Source of the DNA: an uncultured Aliivibrio sp.
GTDB lineage: Bacteria > Pseudomonadota > Gammaproteobacteria > Enterobacterales > Vibrionaceae
Length of the DNA: 64,000 nt
Assembly (NCBI RefSeq): GCF_946479765.1
Contig: NZ_CAMLHO010000009.1
Span: forward strand, 1 to 64,000
Reading direction: 5' to 3'
Each line of letters starts with the position of its first letter. Within the stretch, counting starts at the first letter, position 1. The notes below the pieces were generated by a model. That model was given only the letters and a program-made list of their open reading frames with translations, ran no database searches and was not told the DNA's origin. This document shows, one piece after another, positions 22,906-31,770 of the stretch. Position numbers and translations under genes: made by a program.

Positions 22906-24966
22906 TTACATTACACGCATACCAGGTTGAGCACCTTCGTGTGGTTCAAGGATCCAAAGATCTTTACCACCAGGGCCAGCAGCCAGAATCATGCCTTCAG
23001 ACATACCAAACTTCATCTTACGAGGTTTTAGGTTAGCAACCATAACAGTGTGCTTACCAACTAATTCTTCGGGGGTGTACGCAGATTTAATACCAGAGAA
23101 TACTTGGCGCATTTCACCACCAATATCCAGTTGGAATTTAAGTAACTTATCTGCTTTTGGTACTGCTTCACAAGAAATAATTTTAGCAATACGCATATCA
23201 ACAGCTTCGAACGCATCGAATTCAATCTCATCCGCGATTGGTTCTTTGTCTAGTTCTGTTTGGTTTGCTTTTTCTTTTTCCGCTTCTGCTTTCTCTTTTG
23301 CAGCCATTTCAACTGCGGCATCTTCTTTTGACTCTTCAACCATTGCTTCTACTTTCTTAGGATCAATACGGTTGAACAGTGCTTTAAACTGCGTGATTTC
23401 ATGAGACGTTAGAGGTTGTGCAATCCCTTCCCATGTTAACGTTTCATTTAAGAAGGCTTCAGTTCGCGCTGCAAGTTCAGGCATTACTGGTTTTAGGTAA
23501 GCCATCAGCACGCGGAACAAGTTAATACCTACAGAAGCGACTTCTTGTAGCTCTTGTTCTTTGCCTTCTTCTTTCGCAAGAACCCAAGGTGCTTTTTCAT
23601 CAATGTATTGGTTTGCTTTATCAGCAAGAGCGGTAATTTCACGAATAGCGCGACTAAACTCACGTGTTTCGTATAGCTCAGCAATACGATCAGCAGCAGC
23701 AACGAACTCGTTGTAAAGATCAGGAGCTACAAAATTATCAGAAAGCTTGCCATCAAAACGTTTAGTAATGAAACCAGCATTACGAGAAGCTAGGTTAACA
23801 ATCTTGTTTACGACATCAGAGTTTACACGTTGAGTGAAATCTTCAAGGTTTAAATCAAGATCATCAATACGGCTGTTAAGTTTAGCAGCGTAGTAGTAAC
23901 GTAGGCACTCTGGGTCTAGGTGGTTTAAGTAAGTCCCCGCCTTAATGAACGTGCCTTTTGATTTGGACATTTTTGCGCCATTTACGGTTACTTAACCATG
24001 AACAAATACATTGTTTGGTTTGCGGTATCCAGCGCCTTCTAGCATGGCAGGCCAGAATAGGCTGTGGAAGTAGACAATATCTTTACCGATGAAGTGGTAA
24101 AGCTCAGTCGTGCTGTCTTTCTTCCAGTATTCATCAAAGTTTAGGTCATCACGTTTATTACAAAGGTTTTTGAATGAACCCATGTAGCCAATTGGAGCAT
24201 CTAGCCAAACGTAGAAAAACTTATTAGTTTCACCTGGGATTTCAAAGCCAAAATAAGGTGCATCACGAGAGATGTCCCATTGGTGTAAACCAGATTCAAA
24301 CCATTCTTGCATTTTGTTTGCTGTTTCAGTTTGAAGAGAGCCAGAACGAGTCCACTCTTTTAACATGCTTTCAAACTGAGGTAAGTCAAAGAAGAAATGC
24401 TCAGAATCTTTCATTACTGGTGTTGCACCAGAAACGGCTGATTTAGGGTTGATTAAATCGGTTGGGCTATATGTTTCACCACAATTATCACAGTTGTCAC
24501 CATATTGATCTTCCGATTTACATTTCGGACAAGTGCCTTTTACGAAACGATCCGGTAAGAACATTTCTTTTTCTGGATCAAATAACTGAGAAATAGTACG
24601 GCTAGTAATAAAGCCATTTTTTTTCAGTTCTAGATAGATATTAGACGCTAATTCACGGTTCTCATCACTGTGTGTGCTGTGATAGTTATCAAAGCTAATG
24701 TCGAAGCCTGCGAAATCTTTTTGATGTTCTTCGCTAACTGCTGCAATCATCTCTTCAGGAGTAATGCCCATCTGTTGAGCTTTAAGCATGATTGGTGTGC
24801 CGTGAGCGTCATCTGCACAAATAAAGTTAATGTCGTTGCCACGTAAGCGTTGGTAACGAACCCAGATATCCGCTTGGATATGCTCAAGCATGTGGCCTAA
24901 GTGGATTGAACCATTTGCATATGGTAGGGCACATGTAACCAGAATTTTTCTCGGATCGGTAGCCAT
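22906..24966 (-). pseudogene. metG: Methionyl-tRNA synthetase, interrupted by an in-frame TAA
   Basis: MetG charges tRNA-Met and is essential. The frame would encode about 686 residues, the normal length for the dimeric form with a C-terminal tRNA-binding domain. The N-terminal part (24966-23995) has [15 protein letters not shown] and the zinc cluster [21 protein letters not shown] at 23994-23992 replaces the Tyr in the conserved [14 protein letters not shown], then the same frame continues with VTVNGAK and MSKSKG to the C-terminal EMAP-like domain ending [12 protein letters not shown]. There is no frameshift or deletion. The stop lies between HIGH and KMSKS, so neither piece alone should be active. 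An ATG at 23970 could restart translation but has no ribosome site. It may be a sequencing error in a live gene. Confidence 0.9.
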
Positions 24967-25099
24967 ATCTTCTCTTTCGCTTAATGTGATGGGTGAAAAT
25001 TTTAAGAGATAAATAGTACCTGAAGCGAGCTAGAAAGCATAGAGGATCAAGGATTCAATTAGTGATAGGATGAGTAAAAATAATCAAGGAGTAGGCAAG

Positions 25100-26167
25100 A
25101 TGGCTTTTACAACGATGGCAGAGATTAAAAATTGGTTAAATGAATTCACGCATCCGCAACTTTGTGAAGGTTGGGCTGACATTTCAAATATCGTGTTGAT
25201 AGCTGCTACGGGTGTTATTACCGTGACTTTCCCTTTTGTATCTGATTCGATAAAACATGATTTGCTCTCTTGGGTCGAAGAACAAAAAGAGCGTCTACTT
25301 CTTCCGTCTTTACAATTTATGGTGACGTCTAAAACGGCAACGTTAAAAACAGATAAGTCAGCAGTAAAGGGTGTAAAAAACATTATTGCTGTTAGCTCAG
25401 GTAAAGGAGGGGTTGGTAAATCAACAACAGCAGTTAATTTGGCATTAGCATTACAACATTTAGGAGCAAGAACGGGAATATTAGATGCCGACATTTACGG
25501 TCCATCAGTTCCATTAATGCTCGGCGTTGAAGATAAAAAACCAAATATTGTTGATAATAATCGAATGATGCCAGTTGAGGCTCATGGTATTTACAGTAAT
25601 TCAATAGGCTATTTGGTTGATAAATCAGAAGCTGCGGTGTGGCGCGGTCCTATGGCATCGAAAGCCTTATCGCAATTAGTGAATGAAACGTTATGGCCTG
25701 ACCTGGATTATTTGATTATCGATATGCCACCGGGTACTGGGGATATTCAGCTTACTTTGTCACAACAGATCCCAACCACAGGAGCCGTTATCGTAACAAC
25801 GCCACAAGACTTAGCGCTAACTGATGCGATAAAAGGCGTAAATATGTTTACTAAAGTAGACGTTCCTGTCATAGGTGTCGTTGAAAATATGAGTGTTCAT
25901 ATCTGTTCTAATTGTGGACATGAAGAAGCTATTTTTGGTTCTGGTGGTGCAGCATTGATGGCTCAGCATTATTCTATTCCTTTATTAGGACAGCTTCCTT
26001 TACATATTGATATTCGCAGTGAAAGTGATTCAGGTACGCCAAGTGTTGTCTCTGATACGTCTAGTGCTCACAGTCAGCTTTATATTCAGTTGGCCGAGCA
26101 GGTTTCAAGTCGATTATATTGGCAAGGAGAGGTTGTGGTTGACCAAATATTGTTCAAGTCATTGTAG
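25100..26167 (+). CDS. mrp: Iron-sulfur cluster carrier protein Mrp/ApbC
   Basis: This P-loop ATPase carries and transfers Fe-S clusters. The 355-residue protein has an N-terminal MIP18-like domain and a deviant Walker A, SSGKGGVGKSTTAVNLA, near residue 108. Further motifs are DADIYGPSVPLML, IDMPPGTGD and the cluster-binding cysteine pair in HICSNCG. The start at 25100 has an AAGGAG site at 25086-25091; an in-frame ATG at 25070 is weaker. It is divergent from metG, as in E. coli. Confidence 0.95.
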   Translation: MAFTTMAEIKNWLNEFTHPQLCEGWADISNIVLIAATGVITVTFPFVSDSIKHDLLSWVEEQKERLLLPSLQFMVTSKTATLKTDKSAVKGVKNIIAVSSGKGGVGKSTTAVNLALALQHLGARTGILDADIYGPSVPLMLGVEDKKPNIVDNNRMMPVEAHGIYSNSIGYLVDKSEAAVWRGPMASKALSQLVNETLWPDLDYLIIDMPPGTGDIQLTLSQQIPTTGAVIVTTPQDLALTDAIKGVNMFTKVDVPVIGVVENMSVHICSNCGHEEAIFGSGGAALMAQHYSIPLLGQLPLHIDIRSESDSGTPSVVSDTSSAHSQLYIQLAEQVSSRLYWQGEVVVDQILFKSL

Positions 26168-26271
26168 GATCAAAGTTAAGTGAAATTTTGGCTGGAAAGT
26201 CTGTTGGGTAATCCTTATAATCAGGCGGTTTTATATTAATAACCGTATCTCGCACACTTTAGGTATCTTTT

Positions 26272-26919
26272 ATGTCAGAGAACAGTAATCATCACTGTAT
26301 TATCGTAGGTATTGCAGGGGCATCAGCTTCAGGTAAGAGTCTGATCGCTTCGACTATTTATAACGAACTACGAGCAAAAGTTGGCGACCACCAAATTGGC
26401 GTAATAACTGAAGACAGTTACTACAAGGACCAAAGCCACCTGACCATGGAAGAAAGAGTCAAAACGAATTACGATCATCCAAATGCACTCGATCACCAAT
26501 TACTGAGTGAGCATCTTGAGCAGTTAATGCGTGGTGAAGCGGTTAATATTCCGACTTATAGTTATACTGAGCACACACGTACAACAGACGTTGAAGTAAT
26601 GACGCCTAAAAAGGTTATTATCCTTGAAGGTATCCTATTATTAACAGATCCACGTTTACGTAATTTAATGCACGCAAGTGTGTTCATGGATACCCCTTTA
26701 GATATCTGTCTATTACGTCGTGCTAAGCGTGATGTAGAAGAACGAGGTCGTACTATGGAATCGGTATTTGAACAATACCAAAAAACAGTACGTCCGATGT
26801 TTCTGCAGTTTATCGACCCATCAAAACAGCATGCAGACATTATTGTTCCTCGTGGCGGTAAAAACCGTATTGCAATTGATGTATTGAAAGCACATATTTC
26901 TCGTTTACTGAAAGCATAA
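26272..26919 (+). CDS. udk: Uridine kinase
   Basis: Udk phosphorylates uridine and cytidine in pyrimidine salvage. The 215-residue protein has the P-loop [15 protein letters not shown], the [10 protein letters not shown] block and the YDHPNALDH substrate region, all typical. It stands alone between mrp and an AsmA-family gene and ends in a terminator. Confidence 0.97.
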   Translation: MSENSNHHCIIVGIAGASASGKSLIASTIYNELRAKVGDHQIGVITEDSYYKDQSHLTMEERVKTNYDHPNALDHQLLSEHLEQLMRGEAVNIPTYSYTEHTRTTDVEVMTPKKVIILEGILLLTDPRLRNLMHASVFMDTPLDICLLRRAKRDVEERGRTMESVFEQYQKTVRPMFLQFIDPSKQHADIIVPRGGKNRIAIDVLKAHISRLLKA

Positions 26920-26938
26920 TAAACGATATTAAATAAAT

Positions 26939-26968
26939 AGACCGACGTTATCGTTGGTCTTTTTTTTG
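26939..26968 (+). terminator. Terminator after udk
   Basis: AGACCGACG and CGTTGGTCT (one G-U pair) around TTAT, then eight or more Ts. Confidence 0.9.
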
Positions 26969-27094
26969 TCTGATTTCTGTTACTTCCCGTTATTTAGGTA
27001 TATAACTATAGATAACTCTATGTTTATTATGCTTAAGTAGTGGCATAATTAACACAACCGTTACTATTTCAACACATTTAGATGGATTTTGGCC

Positions 27095-29233
27095 GTGAAA
27101 AAAATAGCCCTATTAATTAGCATACCGTTTATCGCTATCATTGCCGCTTTATTGGTGCTGGTATTACTTGTTAACCCTAACGATTTTAAACCCTTGATAA
27201 AAGAGCAAGTGGAAGTTCAAACTGGTCGTCAATTAACTATTGATGGTGATATTGAATGGCGATTTTTTCCATCCATTGGTTTCTCCATTGGAAAAACAGC
27301 ATTAAGTAACCCTGAAGGGTTCGCAACTCCAGATTTAGTTAAATTTGATAATGCAATTTTAGATCTTAATGTTCGCCCATTGTTTCAACATGAAATTAAT
27401 ATAGGGCTAGTGACTTTAGATGGTGCCTCTTTTTCGTTGCATACGCTAAAAAATGGTTCGACTAATCTTGAAAATTTAGCACCTAAAAAAACATCGGTTG
27501 AGAATGAAGTTCCAGTATCCAAAGACTCCAATGTTACCGTTAATGCTAATGACACGACTCCGCCGAGTACAAATATTAATGATTGGAAAATAACACTAGA
27601 AGGTATTGCTTTAACGAATGCAGAAGTGCTTATTCAAGATGATAAAGCGGGATCAAAAACAAAACTGAGTGATATAAATTTATCATTGTCTCAATTTAGC
27701 CCTGGAGAATGGGCGCATTTAGCTTTTGATATGAAAGGCGATTTAGGTCAACAGAAAATATCACTTGCTGGTAAAACTGATTTAAATATCGCAACCACAT
27801 TGGATGCGGCATCCTTGAAGCAAACTGAGTTTACGGCCTCATATTCAGATGCTGTGAATAAATTTGATGACATTACCTTCACGATTGATCAATTTTCTTT
27901 TGGTGAATGGGCTAATATTAAACTTATTGCAAAAGGAAAGGCAAATGAGTTAATGGTTAACTCTGATTCTTCTTTTGCCGTTAATGTACCTAAAGCATTA
28001 GATATTATTCGTATTAAGTCATTCCAAAGTACTAATAATGTTACAGGTAAAGGGTTACCAAATGAGAACGTTACCGCGGTTATTGGTTTTAATACTTCAT
28101 TTGATTTAAATAAATCCTTATTGAAAGTAGAGAAACTTACCTTATCCGCTGTAGAAACTGATTTTAATGGTAAGGCGAGTGTAGAGTTAAAAGATATCCC
28201 TAGAGTACGTTTTTCTTTACGCAGTCCAAATATTGATGTTGATGCGTTATTAGCAACACTTCCAAAAAGTGATGTAGAAAAGACGGCAGATACGGGTAAA
28301 GCTAGTTCATCGAACCATTCCACTTCAGCACCAGTAAAAGAACAGGAACCTGATTTAAGTACGTTAAAAACACTGGATGTAGCGGGCACGATCATCATTG
28401 ACCAATTTAAAGCTAATAACGCAAAAATGCAGAATGTAGAATCAGTATTCTCGGTAAACCGAGGCGTATTGACGCTAAGTAAGTTCCATTCTGATTTATA
28501 CCGTGGTGCTATTGATATGACGGCGACTCTTGATGCTCGCAAATCGACGCCAAGTTATACTGTTAAGCAATCAATTAAAGGGGTTAAAGTCGCACCATTG
28601 TTAATCGATGTAATGGGAGAAAGTTTGATTGAAGGGACGGGTAATATTGCCATTAATGTATCAGGTAAAAGTTTAAAACCGACAGCATTGAAACAAAATT
28701 TAAAAGGTAAAGTGTCGATTAACTTTTCCGATGGTGCTGTTAATGGGGTAAATATTCCATTATTAATCAGAACTACTTATGCCAAGATTAAAGGCGAAAA
28801 AGTTAACGGCAGTGAAGAGGCTGAAAAGACAGATTTTAGTGCATTGTCTGCAGACTTTTATTTATCAAAAGGTAATGCGACAACTAAAAATATTAAAATG
28901 ATTTCGCCGTTATTAAGAATTCATGGCGAAGGCTCTGCACATTACATTAATGAAACGGCGAATATGTTAATTAAAACGTCAATCGTTGGTTCACTAAAAG
29001 GTCAGGGTGGTAAAGATATCAATGATCTTAAAGATGTTACAATCCCTATTCGAATTACAGGGCCTTGGGCAAAACCAAAGTATAAACTTGAATTTGACGA
29101 TGTAATGCAGCAGAAAGCGAAAAAAGAAATTGATCGTGGTATTGAGAAATTAGAAGAAAAATATGGCGATAAAATCAAAGATGAAAAAGTAAAAGAAGCA
29201 GCGAATAAATTGTTAAAAGGGTTGTTTAATTAA
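27095..29233 (+). CDS. AsmA family protein
   Basis: This 712-residue AsmA-like protein has an N-terminal signal anchor (KKIALLISIPFIAIIAALLVLVLLV) and then DFKPLIKEQVEVQTGRQLTIDGDIEW, the hallmark AsmA start. Most of the rest is beta-rich periplasmic sequence, closing with the AsmA_2-type IKGEKVNGSEEAEKTDFSAL region and a charged helical tail. The family includes proteins implicated in phospholipid transport to the outer membrane. The GTG at 27095, with GGA upstream, is preferred to a TTG two codons earlier. It is probably monocistronic. Confidence 0.92.
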   Translation: MKKIALLISIPFIAIIAALLVLVLLVNPNDFKPLIKEQVEVQTGRQLTIDGDIEWRFFPSIGFSIGKTALSNPEGFATPDLVKFDNAILDLNVRPLFQHEINIGLVTLDGASFSLHTLKNGSTNLENLAPKKTSVENEVPVSKDSNVTVNANDTTPPSTNINDWKITLEGIALTNAEVLIQDDKAGSKTKLSDINLSLSQFSPGEWAHLAFDMKGDLGQQKISLAGKTDLNIATTLDAASLKQTEFTASYSDAVNKFDDITFTIDQFSFGEWANIKLIAKGKANELMVNSDSSFAVNVPKALDIIRIKSFQSTNNVTGKGLPNENVTAVIGFNTSFDLNKSLLKVEKLTLSAVETDFNGKASVELKDIPRVRFSLRSPNIDVDALLATLPKSDVEKTADTGKASSSNHSTSAPVKEQEPDLSTLKTLDVAGTIIIDQFKANNAKMQNVESVFSVNRGVLTLSKFHSDLYRGAIDMTATLDARKSTPSYTVKQSIKGVKVAPLLIDVMGESLIEGTGNIAINVSGKSLKPTALKQNLKGKVSINFSDGAVNGVNIPLLIRTTYAKIKGEKVNGSEEAEKTDFSALSADFYLSKGNATTKNIKMISPLLRIHGEGSAHYINETANMLIKTSIVGSLKGQGGKDINDLKDVTIPIRITGPWAKPKYKLEFDDVMQQKAKKEIDRGIEKLEEKYGDKIKDEKVKEAANKLLKGLFN

Positions 29234-29256
29234 TCGGTATCAATAATAACAATATA

Positions 29257-29295
29257 AAAATGGCCTGTGATCTTAATGATACAGGCCATTTTTTT
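29257..29295. terminator. Terminator between the AsmA-family gene and cobO
   Basis: AAAATGGCCTGT and ACAGGCCATTTT form a 12-bp stem with T runs for both convergent genes. Confidence 0.9.
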
Positions 29296-29317
29296 CATTA
29301 CAGGATATTGATATTAC

Positions 29318-29923
29318 TTACCAATCTATGCCTTTCAGCGCTTTTACCCCAGAATCAAACGCGTGTTTAACGTTACGAACTTCAGAAACGGTATCGGCCA
29401 TTTCTATTAATTCACGGTGTGCAGCTCGACCAGTGATTACGACAGATTGCATTTTTGGACGATTATCTAATACCGTTTTTAATTCATCTAGATCTATATA
29501 GCCGTAAGTTACCATGTAAGTCATTTCATCCAATAGAACCAGATCAACTGACTCGTCGGCTAAACTTTTTTTACACTCTTGCCACACTCGCTGTGCAGCT
29601 TCTGTATCGGCTGTTTTATCTTGAGTATTCCAAGTAAATCCTGTTTTCATTACATGAAAAGGGACACCATGGCCTTCTAATAGGTTTCTCTCACCACAAT
29701 CCCATGTACCTTTAATAAATTGAGCAACCACACAATTTAGTCCGTGACCTACAGCGCGTGCAACAGTACCAAAGCCTGAGGTTGTTTTTCCTTTCCCATT
29801 GCCCGTGACAACGATTAACAAGCCTTTTTCTATTTGTGCTTCTTCTACACGTTTATCGACGTTGTCTTTTATTTTTGACTGACGTTGTTTATAACGTTCA
29901 TCTTTTTTATCTTGGTCTGTCAT
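29318..29923 (-). CDS. cobO: Cob(I)yrinic acid a,c-diamide adenosyltransferase
   Basis: This CobA/CobO/BtuR-type ATP:corrinoid adenosyltransferase attaches the adenosyl group during cobalamin synthesis or salvage. The protein is 201 residues with the P-loop TGNGKGKTTSGFGTVARA, a conserved VAQFIKGTW, LLDEMTYMVTYGY and VITGRAAHREL. No other cobalamin gene lies near, so salvage is the likelier role here. In E. coli the same family is named btuR. It is a single leftward gene. Confidence 0.95.
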   Translation of the reverse strand: MTDQDKKDERYKQRQSKIKDNVDKRVEEAQIEKGLLIVVTGNGKGKTTSGFGTVARAVGHGLNCVVAQFIKGTWDCGERNLLEGHGVPFHVMKTGFTWNTQDKTADTEAAQRVWQECKKSLADESVDLVLLDEMTYMVTYGYIDLDELKTVLDNRPKMQSVVITGRAAHRELIEMADTVSEVRNVKHAFDSGVKALKGIDW

Positions 29924-29977
29924 AGTTTTTATTCCGTTAAAAAAGGATAGGGATACGTTAAAGATTTATTTGAGATA

Positions 29978-30015
29978 TAAAAAATCCCGATAGGAGAACC
30001 ATATCGGGATTTTTA
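29978..30015 (-). terminator. Terminator after the SulP permease gene
   Basis: AAAAAATCCCGATA and TATCGGGATTTTT form a stem with a T run when read leftward. Confidence 0.85.
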
Positions 30016-30048
30016 TTATCTATCAATTGTTTTGCGTAATAGGCTTAA

Positions 30049-31596
30049 TTATTGGCTTACAACTTTATAGATAGGATCTTCTTGAACATTAATTTCTACT
30101 AAGCTTCCTGCTTTATTGAGTAAAGCGTGGCAATCTTGGCTTAGATGATGAAGATGTACTTTTTTACCCGCTTTAGAATAACGGTCAGCAATTGTATCAA
30201 TCGCTTCTATTGCTGAGTGGTCAACAACGCGAGAAGTAGCAAAATCAATAATGATGTCTTTCGGATCATTTTCTACATCAAATAGTTCTAAGAAGTTAGC
30301 CGCAGAGCCAAAGAATATTGGGCCATTGATTTCGTATACTTTAGAACCGATATCAGTCATTGAGTTGGTTGAATAGATGTGTTTTGCGTGTTGCCATGCA
30401 AACATAAGTGCAGAAGCGACAACACCAACACCAACGGCTACCGCAAGGTCAGTTAGTACCGTTACGACAGTTACTAATACAATAACAAAGAAATCTTGTT
30501 TTGGTACGCGACGAGCCAGTTTGAAGGTTGCCCATTCAAAAGTACCGATAACTACCATAAACATAACACCAACTAATGCTGCTAATGGGATCATCTCAAT
30601 TAAGCCTGAAGCAAATAAGATAAAACCAAGTAGGGCAAGTGCTGCGGTAATACCTGATAAACGACCACGGCCACCTGAGTTAACGTTGATCATAGATTGA
30701 CCAATCATCGCACAACCACCCATCGCACCAAATACTGAGCAAGTTACGTTTGCAACGCCTTGACCTACACATTCACGATTAGATTGACCACGAGTGCCTG
30801 TCATTTCATCAATTACCGTTAATGTTAGTAATGATTCAATTAAGCCGATAGCCGCTAGAATAAGAGCATAAGGGAAGATGATGTACAGTGTCTCTAAAGA
30901 TAGAGGTACATTTGGAACCGCAAAAGTAGGTAGTGAACCTGCTAGTGTTGCTGCTTCATCACCACTCATTGTACGTAGGAAATCGACAACAGTACGAGTA
31001 TCTAAATCTAAACCTTGAACTAAACCAGTAACGACAATGATTGCCACTAATGAAGAAGGAACCGAGGTGGTTAGTTTTGGTAAGAAATGAATGATAGCCA
31101 TTGTTAACGCAACAAGACCTAACATTAACATCATTTCAGGGCCTTGCAGCCAATCTAAGTTACCTAAGGCATCAGGGGCTTTAAATTGACCTAGTTGAGC
31201 AAGGAAAATCACAATAGCTAAACCATTCACAAAGCCAATCATTACTGGATGTGGAACAATTCGAATAAACTTACCTAATTTAAATAAGCCTGCTGCTATT
31301 TGTAAAATGCCGGCGAGTAAAATAGCGGCAAAAAGGTATTGAACGCCGTGCATTGCAACTAAGCTAACCATAACAACAGCCATTGCACCAGTTGCACCAG
31401 AAATCATTCCTGGGCGACCACCAATAATTGAAGTAATTAGGCCAACAATGAAAGCAGCATATAGGCCAACCATAGGATCAACACCAGCAACAAAGGCGAA
31501 AGCAACAGCTTCAGGGACTAGAGCTAACGCAACGGTTAACCCTGATAGAACATCATTCTTCACTGAATGATTAGAGAATTTTGGGAATTCAAACAT
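30049..31596 (-). CDS. SulP family anion permease with STAS domain
   Basis: This 515-residue SLC26/SulP transporter has about twelve hydrophobic segments (residues about 15-400) followed by a cytoplasmic STAS domain (about 405-510; [21 protein letters not shown]). The N-terminal [22 protein letters not shown] is the conserved first-helix signature. Members move sulfate, bicarbonate or dicarboxylates, and the substrate cannot be told from sequence alone. No carbonic anhydrase gene adjoins it. It is monocistronic, between cobO and rne. Confidence 0.92.
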   Translation of the reverse strand: MFEFPKFSNHSVKNDVLSGLTVALALVPEAVAFAFVAGVDPMVGLYAAFIVGLITSIIGGRPGMISGATGAMAVVMVSLVAMHGVQYLFAAILLAGILQIAAGLFKLGKFIRIVPHPVMIGFVNGLAIVIFLAQLGQFKAPDALGNLDWLQGPEMMLMLGLVALTMAIIHFLPKLTTSVPSSLVAIIVVTGLVQGLDLDTRTVVDFLRTMSGDEAATLAGSLPTFAVPNVPLSLETLYIIFPYALILAAIGLIESLLTLTVIDEMTGTRGQSNRECVGQGVANVTCSVFGAMGGCAMIGQSMINVNSGGRGRLSGITAALALLGFILFASGLIEMIPLAALVGVMFMVVIGTFEWATFKLARRVPKQDFFVIVLVTVVTVLTDLAVAVGVGVVASALMFAWQHAKHIYSTNSMTDIGSKVYEINGPIFFGSAANFLELFDVENDPKDIIIDFATSRVVDHSAIEAIDTIADRYSKAGKKVHLHHLSQDCHALLNKAGSLVEINVQEDPIYKVVSQ

Positions 31597-31693
31597 ATTT
31601 TTTTAGATATCTTCTTGGTTATTTTTCAAGCACGGTATAGCGCAAATCGTACAGAAAAGCGTGATGGACTTCAATGTTTATTAATAACTTCAT

Positions 31694-31730
31694 ATAAAAA
31701 AAGCAAGTTACGCCGAAACGTAACTTGCTT
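31694..31730 (-). terminator. Terminator after rne
   Basis: A perfect 12-bp stem (AAGCAAGTTACG with CGTAACTTGCTT) is followed, leftward, by TTTTTTT. Confidence 0.93.
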
Positions 31731-31770
31731 AAATTCATGGTTATTTGTTTAAAGACGTTAGCCTAAAAAA

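Noticed and set aside
22991-23404. 137-residue reading frame antisense to metG
   Set aside because: Low-complexity Ser/Ala sequence opposite a conserved gene; no start signal.
22906-24966. Treating the two metG pieces as two separate genes
   Set aside because: Both lie in one frame with only a single stop between them, the missing residue is a conserved Tyr, and the second piece lacks a ribosome site and the N-terminal catalytic half.
25084-25494. 136-residue reading frame antisense to mrp
   Set aside because: A shadow frame covering the P-loop region of mrp; no supporting signals.
27889-28542. 217-residue reading frame antisense to the AsmA-family gene
   Set aside because: It is a shadow of a strongly supported gene. 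Its sequence is Ser/Phe/Leu-rich without recognisable domains, and it has no ribosome site.
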